From NCBI GenBank assembly GCA_038496675.1, contig CM076667.1, positions 17,401,035-17,465,034 of the forward strand: a stretch of 64,000 bases of DNA, given 5' to 3'. The notes beneath the pieces are model-generated. The model saw only the letters and a program-made list of their open reading frames with translations. It had not been told where the DNA came from and ran no database searches. The stretch is from Rachycentron canadum. Lineage: Eukaryota > Chordata > Actinopteri > Carangiformes > Rachycentridae. Shown piece after piece: positions 1 to 11,959 of the stretch. Numbering within the stretch: position 1 is the first letter of the stretch; every line of letters begins with the position of its first letter. The translations under genes were made by a program, and so were the position numbers.

Positions 1-78
1 AAATCTGTGAGTTGCTTTAGCAACGGTTTATTTCTTTCCCTCCCATTCTTCTGCTCTCTCTGCTTGGTGTGCCCAATG

Positions 79-291
79 TTAAGTTATTCCTCCGCCTCTA
101 TCAGTGCTGATACATGTCATGAAGGTAGTGCTGTAGGCGAGGCTCAGTGTATTGGAAGCACCCCCTCCGCCTCCCTGTAGTCCCCGAGCATCCAGATATC
201 CAGAGCGGCTCAGTGGACTGCCCGTAACAACAGGTGTAGCCCTAAGCCTCTGGTTAGCATCCATACTTGGTCCAGCCATGTAATAGGTGTC
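79..291 (-). CDS. Probable terminal coding exon of an unidentified gene
   Basis: Read on the minus strand, a T-rich tract followed by CAG at 294-292 makes a good splice acceptor. The frame then opens in phase 0 as Asp-Thr-Tyr-Tyr-Met and runs 70 codons to a TAA at 81-79. The peptide is rich in Gly, Ser and Thr, has a run of five Gly near its middle, and ends with a basic and Gly-rich tail (STDRGGGIT). This composition suits a disordered C-terminal tail of a membrane or scaffold protein. Positions 1-78 would be the start of the 3' UTR. The Met at 279 is probably internal, not a start codon, because the frame is open back to the acceptor. I do not recognise the family and assign no function. 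The acceptor, the frame and the stop are seen; coding status is inferred. Confidence 0.5.
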   Translation of the reverse strand, partial: DTYYMAGPSMDANQRLRATPVVTGSPLSRSGYLDARGLQGGGGGASNTLSLAYSTTFMTCISTDRGGGIT

Positions 292-300
292 CTGCTTGAC

Positions 301-950
301 AAAAAAACTTTCTCAATCTAGCTACGATGTGTTAAGTTGCCAACAATGCCGAGTGTGAACATCCCTTAATAGAACCAGTTTGCACCAGAAACTCCAACTG
401 AGTCAGTCAGTCAGTGACATTCCAGATTATAGGGCTGGCCCCACAGTTTCAGTCCAGCCAATTATCAATTAATGCATCTTTAAGAAAGAGTATGTACCTA
501 AAAATGAACTGTATTTATCTGTACTGGTCTCATTTCTATTCATTAGTGCAAGGTTAGCTCAGCTGTGAATGGCTTTACAATATAAGGATGGAACCTGTGA
601 TATATACTATGTATACTGTAAGAATAGCTACGCTTGTGCCCTCAAACCTCACTGTATTATAGCTACAGTATTTCCAAATGATTAATAAGAAGCTGAGACG
701 GAGGCAGAGATGCATCAGTGCTCAAAGATACATAGTCAAAGGGAGTCACATACATTCCCACACACTGTAATAATTCAGTGATTCATGAGCCCAGATGCTG
801 ACTGCCAAGAAAGGGGAGGTGTGTTCACACAGAGGCGTGAGTTTCATCAGTTTCTTGCATCCCCTTCTCTCTCCTCAGCATCTCTGTGGATTCTGTGTGT
901 CAGAAAGCCTGAGAGGGGAGCAAATGAGATGAGAGTTAGACAGTTGATTC
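301..950. other. Non-coding DNA flanking the terminal exon
   Basis: No gene is recognisable. If the exon at 79-291 is real, this is the 3' part of its last intron. It has short AGTC-type repeats near 408-416 and otherwise ordinary AT-rich sequence. Confidence 0.5.
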
Positions 951-952
951 AA

Positions 953-978
953 TGTGTGTGTGTGTCTGTGTGTGTGTT
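953..978. repeat. TG microsatellite, interrupted
   Basis: About 13 TG dinucleotides with one TC interruption, directly next to a G-rich and purine-rich tract. On the opposite strand this is a CA repeat, the commonest fish microsatellite class. Confidence 0.9.
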
Positions 979-1135
979 GGGGAGGGGGGGGCAGGAAACG
1001 AAAGGTGAGACAGAGAAAATGAGAGGCGAGGGAAACGTGAGAGAAGACAGGAGCGGGAAGAGAGGAGGGAGGGCGAGGAAGGTACGGCAGGAAAAGGTAA
1101 AAGAAAAAAGAAGGGAAGACAGGGTGAGACGGGGC
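979..1135. repeat. Long purine-rich tract
   Basis: About 155 bases are almost entirely A and G on the plus strand, with only scattered C and T. Two open frames overlap it (785-1207 plus and 875-1177 minus), but their proteins are low-complexity Arg/Lys/Glu or Ser/Pro/Leu, as expected when a purine tract is translated, so I do not call them genes. Confidence 0.8.
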
Positions 1136-1654
1136 ATTCACACACAGATCGCTGCTAAGTGTGAGACTGCAATGCACGCACTATACTGCACCACCCATGA
1201 CATTTAGAGCTTTAAATGAAGAGCAGCTCTATGCTCGAATAGACTTTACTGCTGCCTGTGGACATGTGTTGCCTGTCTGCCTTAATGCAAAAAGGTCTTT
1301 ACTGCAAATTAAAGCTGTGTGTGCAACAATACACAAACACGATTCCTTACAGTTTTAATCGTGTAAAATTTTTGATGCCATTTATGCCCACCATTTTTCA
1401 GCCATTTCATGTATTTGGCTTCTGTAAATGTGAAACTATGTATGTAATACATATGTAATACGGATATAAGATATGTTGCATAAATATATATCCATCCCAA
1501 AGTCTTTCAATATATGTGTAACACTCAAAGGCCATTTCAATAAGTAAAACATATATAAGACTATAGCATTTTAATATGTATGTTATTTTAATAAAATTGT
1601 ATATGTAAATTAAATGCTCTTTGTGGGTAAATGAGTAAATTTTGGCGCTAATCT

Positions 1655-2250
1655 TGCAAAATTTCTTCTAGATAGGGCAAATAAACAGCTGCTAATGCTA
1701 ACATTGGCTAGGTAGCGATAACAAAACAACTTACAACTTTAACCACTGTAGCTACATGTATGTACAACTGTTTTTTGTGAGTGTTGTAGTATTGATCATT
1801 ATCATGATGGGGGTAAATTGCCTATGGTGTTGTAGCTTTTATAATTCACAATAATGTAGGACAGTTTATCATATGTAAAACCTTTATTTACAGGAAGTAA
1901 TTAGTAGCTGTAGCTGTCATACATGTGTGGTGAAGAAAAATATGGGTCTATACATGCAATGTTGTCAGGTCCCATGTTGTTTTATAGCTCAAAAGGAGAT
2001 TTCTTTAGGGATTTTTTGTACTTCAGCATTGCTAAACTTTACTCCAGTCCCGTTCTTCTTAACTGCACAACTTCACTTTTACTTCAACTTATTCTGTCAA
2101 AACACGCTGGCTGCTCAGCTCTTATTTGTCTTTGTGCTCTTCAGAAGAAATACACACAAAGCAGCAGGAGAAACAGGGCTGGGCGGGAAAGCGGCAACAT
2201 CCTCTTTGTGACATGACACACAAAATGCTAAACATAGCACCTTTAATTTG
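1655..2250 (+). repeat. Interspersed teleost repeat, copy A
   Basis: The left part (about 1660-1755) matches copies at 6.8-7.0 kb and 42.05-42.13 kb. All three share TTCTTCTAGA-like or ACTGGTAAGTA-like sequence, then AACAGCTGCTAATGCTAAC and a GTAGCAATAACA-like block. The right part ends with an AAATGCTAAACATAGCACC block near 2220-2243 that I associate with the 3' end of this repeat in teleosts. The interior is diverged. The class (SINE-like or MITE) is not determined. Confidence 0.55.
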
Positions 2251-3000
2251 TGTTTACTACCATGAAGCAAGCACGCGTTCTCCATCACACCTCCACTACA
2301 CTGATGAAGCACACTGGAGCATTTGTAGAGAGTGGTAATATATGTAACAGTGATGCCAGCATAGCCATGTATGCTTTATCAAGCTGTACATTACATGATG
2401 TTATATTATGTTATGTCTAGATAATCCTGTTATAGCCTCCTCAGCTACACTGCAGGTCTTCACGCTCCATAATAATAAGCTGCTCATGTGATTTTTCTTT
2501 TAAGTGATTGGTCATATCTTCTAAAAGGAATCACAGGAGTGGAAATCAAAATACAGTGTCAAACAGCTGTCTCTAAATGGCAGCAATATGAGTCTTAGAT
2601 TTATTTCCTGTCATAACAAACCCTGACTTCTTTCTAAGTTTTTCCCAACAAAAAAGTATATTTAAATTCCCATGTGCTTATACTGTGGCCAAAGAAAATG
2701 CTTATTCTAAATTGACTGACAAATTAAATAATAATAATTAAAAAAAAAAAGTTCTTTTTAACCATTTAAATCCCAGTGCAAGCATGTGGCCATAGCAACG
2801 GTACAACTATATTAGTCTTTAATGTTTTCATCAGTTCAAATATGCTTGGTGCTGTGACCCTGTATGCTCATTAAACAACTTACATTAAGATGCATTAAAA
2901 TTAAACCACATGTTGTGGTTAATGTTTAATTGCATAGGTCGATCATTACATAATCTCCAAAGAGGTGTGAAATTTTGTAATCTCTTATGTGTAAGTGATA
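2251..3000. other. AT-rich unassigned DNA
   Basis: I see no gene. It contains an 11-A tract near 2740 and ATTA-rich sequence near 2720-2740. Confidence 0.5.
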
Positions 3001-3002
3001 TT

Positions 3003-3235
3003 TTCAGAACCAGCTTTACTGGCAAAGTATGAGTTGGTGTCTGTGTCCACAGTCCTGAGAATGATTTTCAGGAAGACAGACAGAAATCGATCTAAAGACG
3101 CAGGATACAGGATAAAAAGACATAGCACTATTACAAGTTGGTGCAAATAATACAAAAGATACATTGTCTTCAGCTTTTAACCTTGATTGATGTAAATGAG
3201 AATACAATACTGCAAAGGTGCTCAGTGTGAATAGT
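3003..3235 (+). repeat. Degenerate teleost dispersed repeat (TTTATTGGCCAAGTATG type)
   Basis: The sequence near 3005-3035 (AGAACCAGCTTTACTGGC, then AAAGTATG) resembles the fish repeat module that begins AGAAACTTTATTGGCCAAGTATG. Downstream, GATAAAAAGACATA, GGTGCAAATAATAC and a GTGTGAATAGTGC block fit the same module. It is strongly diverged. The identification is from memory of the consensus. Confidence 0.45.
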
Positions 3236-6200
3236 GCTGGAATAAATAAACTAGGTAATAGGTAATCTAATTAATTAATCTAATCTTATTTTATGTACAG
3301 AAGTGGGTATGGCTATATGGTAAGTATAGTGTATGCACGTTACATATAGTATATACAGCATGCCTCTATTTATATTTGACAGTTAAAGCTAATTTTGATT
3401 TTTTTATCATAATTTGGAAGCAGAGTGGCCTGATGCATGAGAAGTATCACATGTGAAATAGTGTTTACCTTTGATACATATACAGTTTATTTTTCACATT
3501 CAGTTCCACACAGTTTTATCTTGATTGCAACTGGAAAAAAAGAGGAGTGTTGTGACATTTTTAGTTGCAGTGTAAACTCTGCTTTAGCTGACACTCTGAC
3601 TACAGTGAAACATTAGTTGTATTTGACAAGCGTCACCACGGAGAGACAGTGGGCGTCATTCAGCAGCGTTTGAGTGTGTTTGCTCACACACTGTATCCCT
3701 CCTCATTAAGATCATGGCTATCTCGGATATTTGGAGCCCCTGTGTTTGTGACTGTGCTTTCATTCAGCGGCTGTCCTCCAGTCACAACTGTTTTCTTTCA
3801 CGACGCTTGAGCAAAGCCCCGCTGCGACAGTGATTTCTGGAATAGTGTTTGTGTCACAGTTCCTGGGAGTCCTGTCCCTCTTCAGAAACAGACGTGATTC
3901 TCTTTTCCAACGCCTAATGGGTCCCCTGTTTTCCTCTCGTCGTATAGCACCAGCAGCGGTCTTTATAAGTTCCTCTTTGGGAAGGTTTTCTTTTTCTAGT
4001 TTTTTTCCTGCAATGGGGATATGGAGACGTTCAGAGTTTTGCATCTCAGGCTGCATACCCAGGCCTGTGATGGATGTCATGTTTCCTCTGGAGGTTTTTG
4101 TTTATGACAGTCACTATCCATTTCAGCACATATCGCCACTGCACAGTGTGCTGTTACGTAATGGGCTTGTTGTTTGCACGCAGAATTGATTTATACACCT
4201 TTCTGTAATGGAATTTTTTTGGTGTGTTTTGTTTTGTTCGGGGCCTTGCTCGTTTTCTGCTCTGACCTCAGGTTCTAATGCAGAATGAGATGTTATCCCC
4301 AAACATAATGAAGTGCCTGTAACAGCTTGCCAACCTGCAACGTGTCTGCTCTGACATTTGTTGTGGGTTTACCCCTGTGGCACCGAAAGCCACTGTGAGG
4401 AAAGGCTCGTGTCCCACAGTTTTGGAGGCACCCTCAACAACACTGCAAAAAGTCTTAATTTCCCTTAGAAAAACTAAAAAATATTTGTACATCTAGGCAG
4501 AAAAAGCATTTCCTTGTTGATTTTCAGTGGGTTCCTTGGTTCCAGTGACCAAAGCAGTCATTACGTGCTATTCTTAAGGGGGCATTTCATTTATCAAAAT
4601 CCCACAAGCTAATTGTAGTGAAAGAGGTGGGATGACTGACAGTGCTTTTGAATACAGCCTGCTAATTATGGAGTTAATTCTTTTGTAGATGTGGAGCATT
4701 TAAAACAATAATATTCGGCACCAGTAATGTGATGCCAGGGGAACAAATAAAGCTAACAATGCTGAGTTTATGAGTAATTTAACACAGGTGTATGGGGATA
4801 AATCAAATATTAGATGTGGAAATAAAAACTTGATTTAATAAGCTGCATTTTAAAAATATATTTCTTGCACTTTTTCAGGAAACCACCAACCTTTTTTTTT
4901 TTTTTTTACCTGCCTTGGTAATGTGTTTCAATGCTATTACACAAATAATAACAACAGCACATTTATTGCATGTAAAATTTGCCTCACAAATGAAGCTGTT
5001 GCTCTAATATCTTATTAGACTAATTTTTCGGGTGTAGATGAAGCATAAAGAGAAATGCACAAAAGGGATTTAGTTTCTGTATATAGTTCCTGGTTCTCCT
5101 TATAGCTTCTGGGCCTATTTGACTGAAAATGGTCCTAAGATCACAACAGGCTATAGTCTAGGGGCACCTTCTTGTTCACAGTAACTTTAGGCAAAGACTA
5201 AAGTTGCACCCACAGAAAATCAACTACTGTTCAAGGACATGAACAACATGAGTCTTTATGGGACATTTCTGATAAAAAAAAAAAAAACAGCATTTTTTGG
5301 TTCTTTTGGTTAATCTTCTTCTTCAAATATTACTGCAATAACTGAGCAATACACAAATCTATATATTATGATATAGTCGTGTTTCACTGTGATAGCACTC
5401 CTCAGTAGCCTTACACAGGCTATGGTGTGCAATTTAACATCTGTAACAAATGGTGAGTTGGTTGGTAACTGGGCACTTTGTGTGAATTCATTATAAAATA
5501 CTCTCATGACAATGCCAACACAAAAAGGTCCACATGTGTTTGTGCTGTCAGAGAAACAACATGATCTAAATGCTGCTGCTTTGAACATGCACTTGTGTCA
5601 AGTACACACTCAGAGAAATAATAAATAATGGAGGATGGTGGCTGATGTTTCCAGTGAGAAACAGGGTGGAAAGGTGTCACATTGAGCTTTAGCAGTAGGT
5701 GCAGTGGGTCAATTACAGAGTTGTGCAATGATGAATACTCCCAGCACTGCATGTGCAACACAGAGCCTGTGAAACAATGATGTGCCGTAAGCCTGTCTGG
5801 TTAAACTGCTGTTTCCCCCACAGTAGCCTTGCTGTTGAATGAAAACAAGGAGACTTACCTTCCCATCGACCCCATATATCTATGGAGGACTCCACAGACT
5901 GCTTGAGAATAAGCTGATGGAGTTGTCAGTCTTCACACTTGATATGGCTTGAATGCAGATGAGCCATTGACAAATTGCTTTTTGCCAGAAGGTTCACCCA
6001 GAGGTAAAAGCCCCAGGTTCACTCCACAGCAGCAAGGGAGAAGTGATTTATAAAGAGGCGAAGACACGTCTTTGTTGGGCCCGTGGCATTGACAGGCGCT
6101 TCATCAGCGTCCAGATTGGGTTTCATGGTCAACTAGAAGGCAGTGATGCGGTAAGAGGAGATTGGCATCTTCTATACTCACTGCTTTTTTCTTTTTGCCT

Positions 6201-6760
6201 CTCTTGATGCTGTTTTTGACTGGCAAACACTTGCGTGAGGTGAGGGACCTTAGCGACGACAAGCAGAGTCATGTGACTCAATAATAGTGAGCTATGCCAT
6301 CCTGGCTAAAGGATGATTATCAACAAAACCATTATAAAGGGGGATATTCCTTTACTACAATAAACACTTAAAGTATATGTACATCATTGTAGAAGAACTG
6401 GTTTGGATGTACAGGTGGTCCATATCCGATTGATGTCAATGAGCATGCTCACAAGATGCTGGTTCATAATTATTATTCAGGATTGCTTTCCGAATTATTT
6501 GTTATACATTATATTTATATTAACTATATAATGTAGTTGATATATATTTAATATAACTATATACTAACAACATTTTAAAACCCCTTAACACTGCACTTTA
6601 CCACTTCTCTGCACCTTTAAAAGAGCCATTGTACATTTTGCTATTGCAACATAGGCAGTGTGTCATAAAGAGCTATTTACTTATCAGACTTGGCAATGAC
6701 ATTTTCAATACAGGAGGTTATGATAACTCCCTCTGAGCAGCGTTACATCTAAAGGGTAGA
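3236..6760. other. Unassigned non-coding DNA
   Basis: No supported gene. Opposed open frames at 3760-4080 (minus) and 3830-4189 (plus) occupy the same DNA, match no family I know and lack clear splice signals. Tracts: 16 T at 4892-4907 and 14 A at 5274-5287. The stretch 6480-6570 is nearly pure A/T. Confidence 0.5.
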
Positions 6761-6766
6761 CTGCAT

Positions 6767-6995
6767 GCTACAGTGACTCTGTATCGGAAAATGACAAAAC
6801 AGTCTGGGCCGGGGCTAGCATGCTAACTTCAGTAGAAGTCATAGAAATCCAAGCAAAACGAGAGGGCTGCTTTCCATTCTTAGTAAGTAAAAGAGTGAAG
6901 TTTGATGCTGAACTTGTAATATTTCTTCTAGACTGGTAAGTAAACAGCCGTTAATGCTAACATTTGGTATGTAGCAATAGCATAATCATATATAT
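6767..6995 (+). repeat. Interspersed teleost repeat, copy B
   Basis: This copy contains GCTACAGTGACTCTGTA at 6767-6783. That block is the exact reverse complement of 41969-41985 in copy C. About 170 bp on comes the core with ACTGGTAAGTAAACAGC, a TTAATGCTAAC-type block and TATGTAGCAATAGC. The matching order and spacing in copies B and C show that they are two copies of one element. GGTAAGTA is a consensus-quality 5' splice site carried inside the repeat. Confidence 0.7.
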
Positions 6996-9900
6996 TCTAT
7001 ATGGGCTTATTCCAGCTTTTTAATGACTCACAAACAGGTCATCCAGTCCAACAGTGTGCATCTTTGATATAATTCTGATATTTTCTGAAGAGAAGCAACA
7101 CCTGGCTAATAATGTTACAATAAAATTGTTGTTTTGACCTTTTCATTTGTTGACATTGAAAAGATTCTAAAAACCTACAGCTGTATCTTTTTAGTTTTAA
7201 AAAAAAAATGTTAAGTAAATTCATTTAAAACGGGTTGACAAAAAAAAAAAAAAATAATAATATTGAAAAGATGTTTAACACAATCTGAGTGACATTTATC
7301 ACCTGCAGTGCAAACCTTCATCTAAATAATCCACCTTCATTAGAGGAGAAAGAGCGCCATGGAGAGGGAAAAATAAGTCGCTTGCTGTGTTATGGTTGCA
7401 CAACTGTGTTCCCCGCCGGCATTTTTGAGCCATGTGATTGACTGGGATCTGAAGCGAGAGTCAAAGTGGTTTTGAGACGGTATGAAAAGCGATAATGACA
7501 ACAGAAATGGGGTTGATATCCAAAGTGAGCGTTCATTTGTCACTTATCTGTTTGCCTCCTGCTGTGAGTCTTGAGGTAACATGGCGAAGGAGGCACTCTA
7601 AGGCTAAACAGAACTTCCATCTCCTCACAATGGAAGAGATTATTAGAAAACTTGTTAATGGAGGAGTGTGGATCATAATGAACAAAGGGAAAATAATGAT
7701 TATCATTAATGGGCTTTGGGGGAGGAGGGCGAGTCAATGGGAATGCTTTTCATCCCCCACTTTAGGGCCACTGAGGAGTGATGCGTCTCTCAGTAGACTG
7801 TTGTTAATGTGACATCAGGGGCTTCTGCAAAGCTACTGCAATGAATAATTGTAATAATAAGTTTAATGATGTTTGTTCTCCATGATGACATGTCTACAGT
7901 GCTGGGTAGCCACTTAGTGTTAAACCACCACTCAACAGCGGGCACCCAACCAGTCCTCATTTTGTTATTCATTGTGGTGCGTTGGAATATATTTCATGCT
8001 ATAATATTATGCTATAATTGATTCTTCTTCCTGCAAAATTATAGATGATTATTAAGGTTTTTTTTTCTCTCCCTCTCTTTCTTTCACTTTTTTTTTTTTT
8101 TACTGTCAGGAACCAGGCAGTGTGAGAATAAATGGGTTCTTATTTCATTCAAAGTGCCTTGAATTTCAAATAATATGACCTTTTTAATATGCCCTCCCAT
8201 TCCACAGCCGCATGATGGTCCAGCAGGTTTCTGAAAGGTGCAATTGACAGGTGGGCACAATATGCCTCAGTCTGGACGGGCATTTTTATTGATATCACCA
8301 TTTGAATTAGAATGAGCCTGAGACCCCAAATGTCCCCTGCAATTTACATCCCAAATGTAGATTGATAAAATGATAATGGACTCTAATTAACTGGTGTTTA
8401 CTGACCGTAATCATAGGTGGAATCATTCCCCCCCCGCGTCTTGTTTTTATTTGACTCCAGTAGAAGTGTTTACTTACACACAAATTACACTCATTCAAAA
8501 AGGGCCAAACTTCCATTATGAAACACCAGATTTTGTCTGAAGCCCTGTCTAATTTCCACCCTTGCTGCTTGAAGCATATCCAGACTAGAAGAGAGGATTC
8601 TTTGTGGCTACACATGCTAGTTCCACTATCATGATTCCCCCCTCTTTATTCAACAAACAAACAAATAACCAACCTATTCATGAAAAAGAATAGATTGAGT
8701 TTTGTGTACAGTGGGGGGGGGGGCTGCCGGTGCCATAACGGCTTAAATGATTAAAATGTAATCAGAAAGAAATGTGTTAGTGACTGCACACTCAGCTCAT
8801 AAAAGTATATAGTCAAATATCCTCTGTTATTGCTCATGGCAATGTTAATAAAAGATCCTTGATTATAAAATTTTATGGGCTGAGTGTGCCATCACTAGCA
8901 TGAATGCTGAACCTGCCAAACCTAGTTGAGAAAAGTAAGTAAATAAGTGAGAAAGCAAAAGAAACTTAACAGAAAGGTGTAAATAAATTTGCAACATGTT
9001 GCTCATTGAGAAAATACAAAACAAAACAAAAAAAGAGTCAGGTCAAACTCAGCATCCGTGTATTATGTACTGTGTTAGATGTGGATGTGACTGGTTTGAG
9101 AAACAAGTCTGAACAAACTTCAGTCACAAGATGTTACAAAATGTGCTGAGATTAAATCATTTTAGAATCTAGATTCCTGTACCATGACAGGATTATATGA
9201 CAAGTGTAGTTATGACTAGCAGCATTGCTTCCTAACCGAATACAGGAGAGTTTTACCTTATTTGGCCTTTAAAAAAAAAAAATAAAAAAAAAAATATTGA
9301 ATTGAAATAAGTCAGTAACTTCAATCTCTGCTCATAGATACACACAACCTGTAACTAGGGTCATTAACATGAATTCCTTCATTTGAGCGTATTATATTAA
9401 TTGAGAAATTAACAATGACTGGGTCAGACGCTGTAGACAGGTTTGTCTGAAAAAAGTCAGTGAATGTGAAACGTTCAGTTTGTGAAGATGAATCAAGGTG
9501 AGGGTTTTCTCATAAGTGGTGAAGAAAGCTTGAGCGGAAAATTGAACCTTCTTTCAAAGTTGAAAACATTTTCACAAGTTAGGAGGAAGTGGGTTTGTTG
9601 AAGGTGAACTGATATACCTGACTTCTACACCATGACCAACATTACGCCTTTGTTTCTACTCATTTCTCCTTCACACGGTTGTTTCACAGTAGTGGGGCAG
9701 GGGCTTGGTGAAATGTTCTCTCGGACATTGAACAGCATTTGCATTTTAGCCCATCACGCCTATTTCATAAAAAATCCTTGCAAGGTAAGCTGTACACATG
9801 CCACACGCAACTTGTTTACTTCCCGGTTAACAAGCTATACATCTTCGGTATAGATGATTTCCCAACTACATGAGCCGTAGCAGTTACAGCCAATCTGAAA

Positions 9901-11531
9901 ATTAATGGGCTGTCTGCTCAGTGGCAACAATGAAAACGTTGCTATTATGCATCCGTCAGTGATGCTGATGAAGGGCTTTAGCCAAAATCAAATATTTCCC
10001 CCTATAGCTCCTATCTCCATGGTGGCTGCTCACATGTGGCATCGATGGTTATAAAGGAAGGAAATGACAACAGGAGGGAAAACAAAGGGTCAGCTCAATT
10101 AACCTCAGAGATGTGCTTACCACGCCGGAGATTCTATAAACGCCACAGTCACTGCCGGCTTTAATTGGTCATGGCAAGGGGTTATATAATACTCTGTTTG
10201 AAGCTTACAGGGGCCACTGTGGAAACACTGTGTAAACATGGAATTACATGCTAATTAATTGATTGTGCTCATTTCAATTATACTAGGAAGCCAGACTAGG
10301 ATGGTTGAAGAGTTTCTGTCTGAAATATCATCTGCAAAGTGAAACACTTGCACGTGAAGTGCAAAAATATTGCTAGTTTTAAAGTAAAATTTACTGTTTA
10401 GATGTCAGTTTTATAGTTTTGCAGTCAGAAATATTTTTCAAGACATGAAAAAAGGTGTTTTCAACCATCCAAATAATTAATTAGTGGAAGAAAAGAATCT
10501 GTATCATTTCATAATTCATTAGGGAAAAAACACCTAAAAGTTAAGGATAACTACAGAAAAAGCACCACTGTCATTTCCTTTTTGGATTAACAAACAAAAA
10601 TAAGGACTGATATTTTTTTTTTTCCATTAGCCTTCTCCACTGGGTTATTCTGGGTACTGATGAAAAGAAAACTCTGCCACTAATTACATAGATGTCTAGT
10701 GCGTTTCTGTAGTCCATTACAACTGTAACCACTCCAGCATGATTCTTATTGACAGAGAAATCAGCTCTCTCCTGCTCATAAAGCCCGTCACACAGTCTCT
10801 CCATGCACCGGTCTGCATCGACCGTGAGGTTCATGATGCAGAACCCCCTTGAAAACAGCCCGGCTCAGGGAATGAGTGTGTTTACATGGCTGTTAGCAGG
10901 AGCTGCTCATCACGTCTGACTGCAAACACAGCATTGTAAGATTTTTACACCTCGTCGTTTTAAGCAATGATAAACATTGGCGTTTGACAAAAAAGCTTTC
11001 CTGGCATGCTGGCACAGCCTCGTGGGAGCTGTAGTCAATGAATCCAAACTAAATATTTGTTGCTAGCTGCTCATATAGACTCAACTCAACCCATGAGTCA
11101 TTGTTGTTTCAGTTCGTCATTGAAGACATTTTAAAAGACCTCAGTCATCACACAAGTCAGGAAAAAAAAACATCTTCGGTAAAACCCTGCACTGCACTCG
11201 GCACGCTCGTATTGTTTAGGGTAGACTCCTCATATTTCTGACGTGACGTCTCTTACATACCTTTGAAGATACAACCTGCTGCTGTAAAACTAACTTCTGC
11301 AGCTCTAGCCTCTGGCTTTCAGTGATGGACTCATGGATCATACTTTGACTTTGATGATATGTTGAAATGTCAAGTAATCCACACCATCATTTGTGTGTAC
11401 ATCAAATAGGAGAGATGTAAGTTCATGTATGGAGGGTGCTTCGAGAAGCCCTAACAAAAATTTAGTGTTTGAACTGATTAATTAATACACTGGAATATAA
11501 ATATATATATAAAAAAAAGATGCTGCTGCCA

Positions 11532-11546
11532 CACACACACACACAA
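11532..11546. repeat. CA microsatellite
   Basis: About seven CA units, preceded by a short TA-rich stretch at 11498-11512. Confidence 0.85.
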
Positions 11547-11942
11547 ACATGTCCAACGAGTGTTGTATTTGGTTTAGTCTAATCTCCCAGAGACTGATAA
11601 TGGGAGCTTGGTGCTTTTAGAGGAGAGAGATTAGTCAGGTTTGATATTCATCTACACTCTTCCATCATCTAAAGCCAAGCTGGACAAAGCCCTCTGAATG
11701 CTAACACGCTGGGGCCACATGTAGACCCCACCTTTTTTTCTTTTTTTTTCTTGGAATCAAGTTCAAGTGAGCTCTCAACAATCCCACCTGGTTTGCCCTT
11801 CATAATGTATCAAATAGATGCACGTGCATGTTTGACTTTTGATATTCGGGCCTGCATGGAAATGCTTCGGAGTGCGCTTGGCTGCAGCCGTGTACAGATA
11901 GAGAGACATGTAAAATGCATGATCTGTTGAATCAGAGCACAC

Positions 11943-11959
11943 GCGCACACACACACACA
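11943..11959. repeat. CA microsatellite
   Basis: About eight CA units after a CGCG-containing lead-in. Confidence 0.85.

Noticed and set aside
875..1177. Minus-strand Ser/Pro/Phe-rich frames opposite an Arg/Lys-rich plus frame
   Set aside because: Both are translations of one purine tract and a TG repeat.
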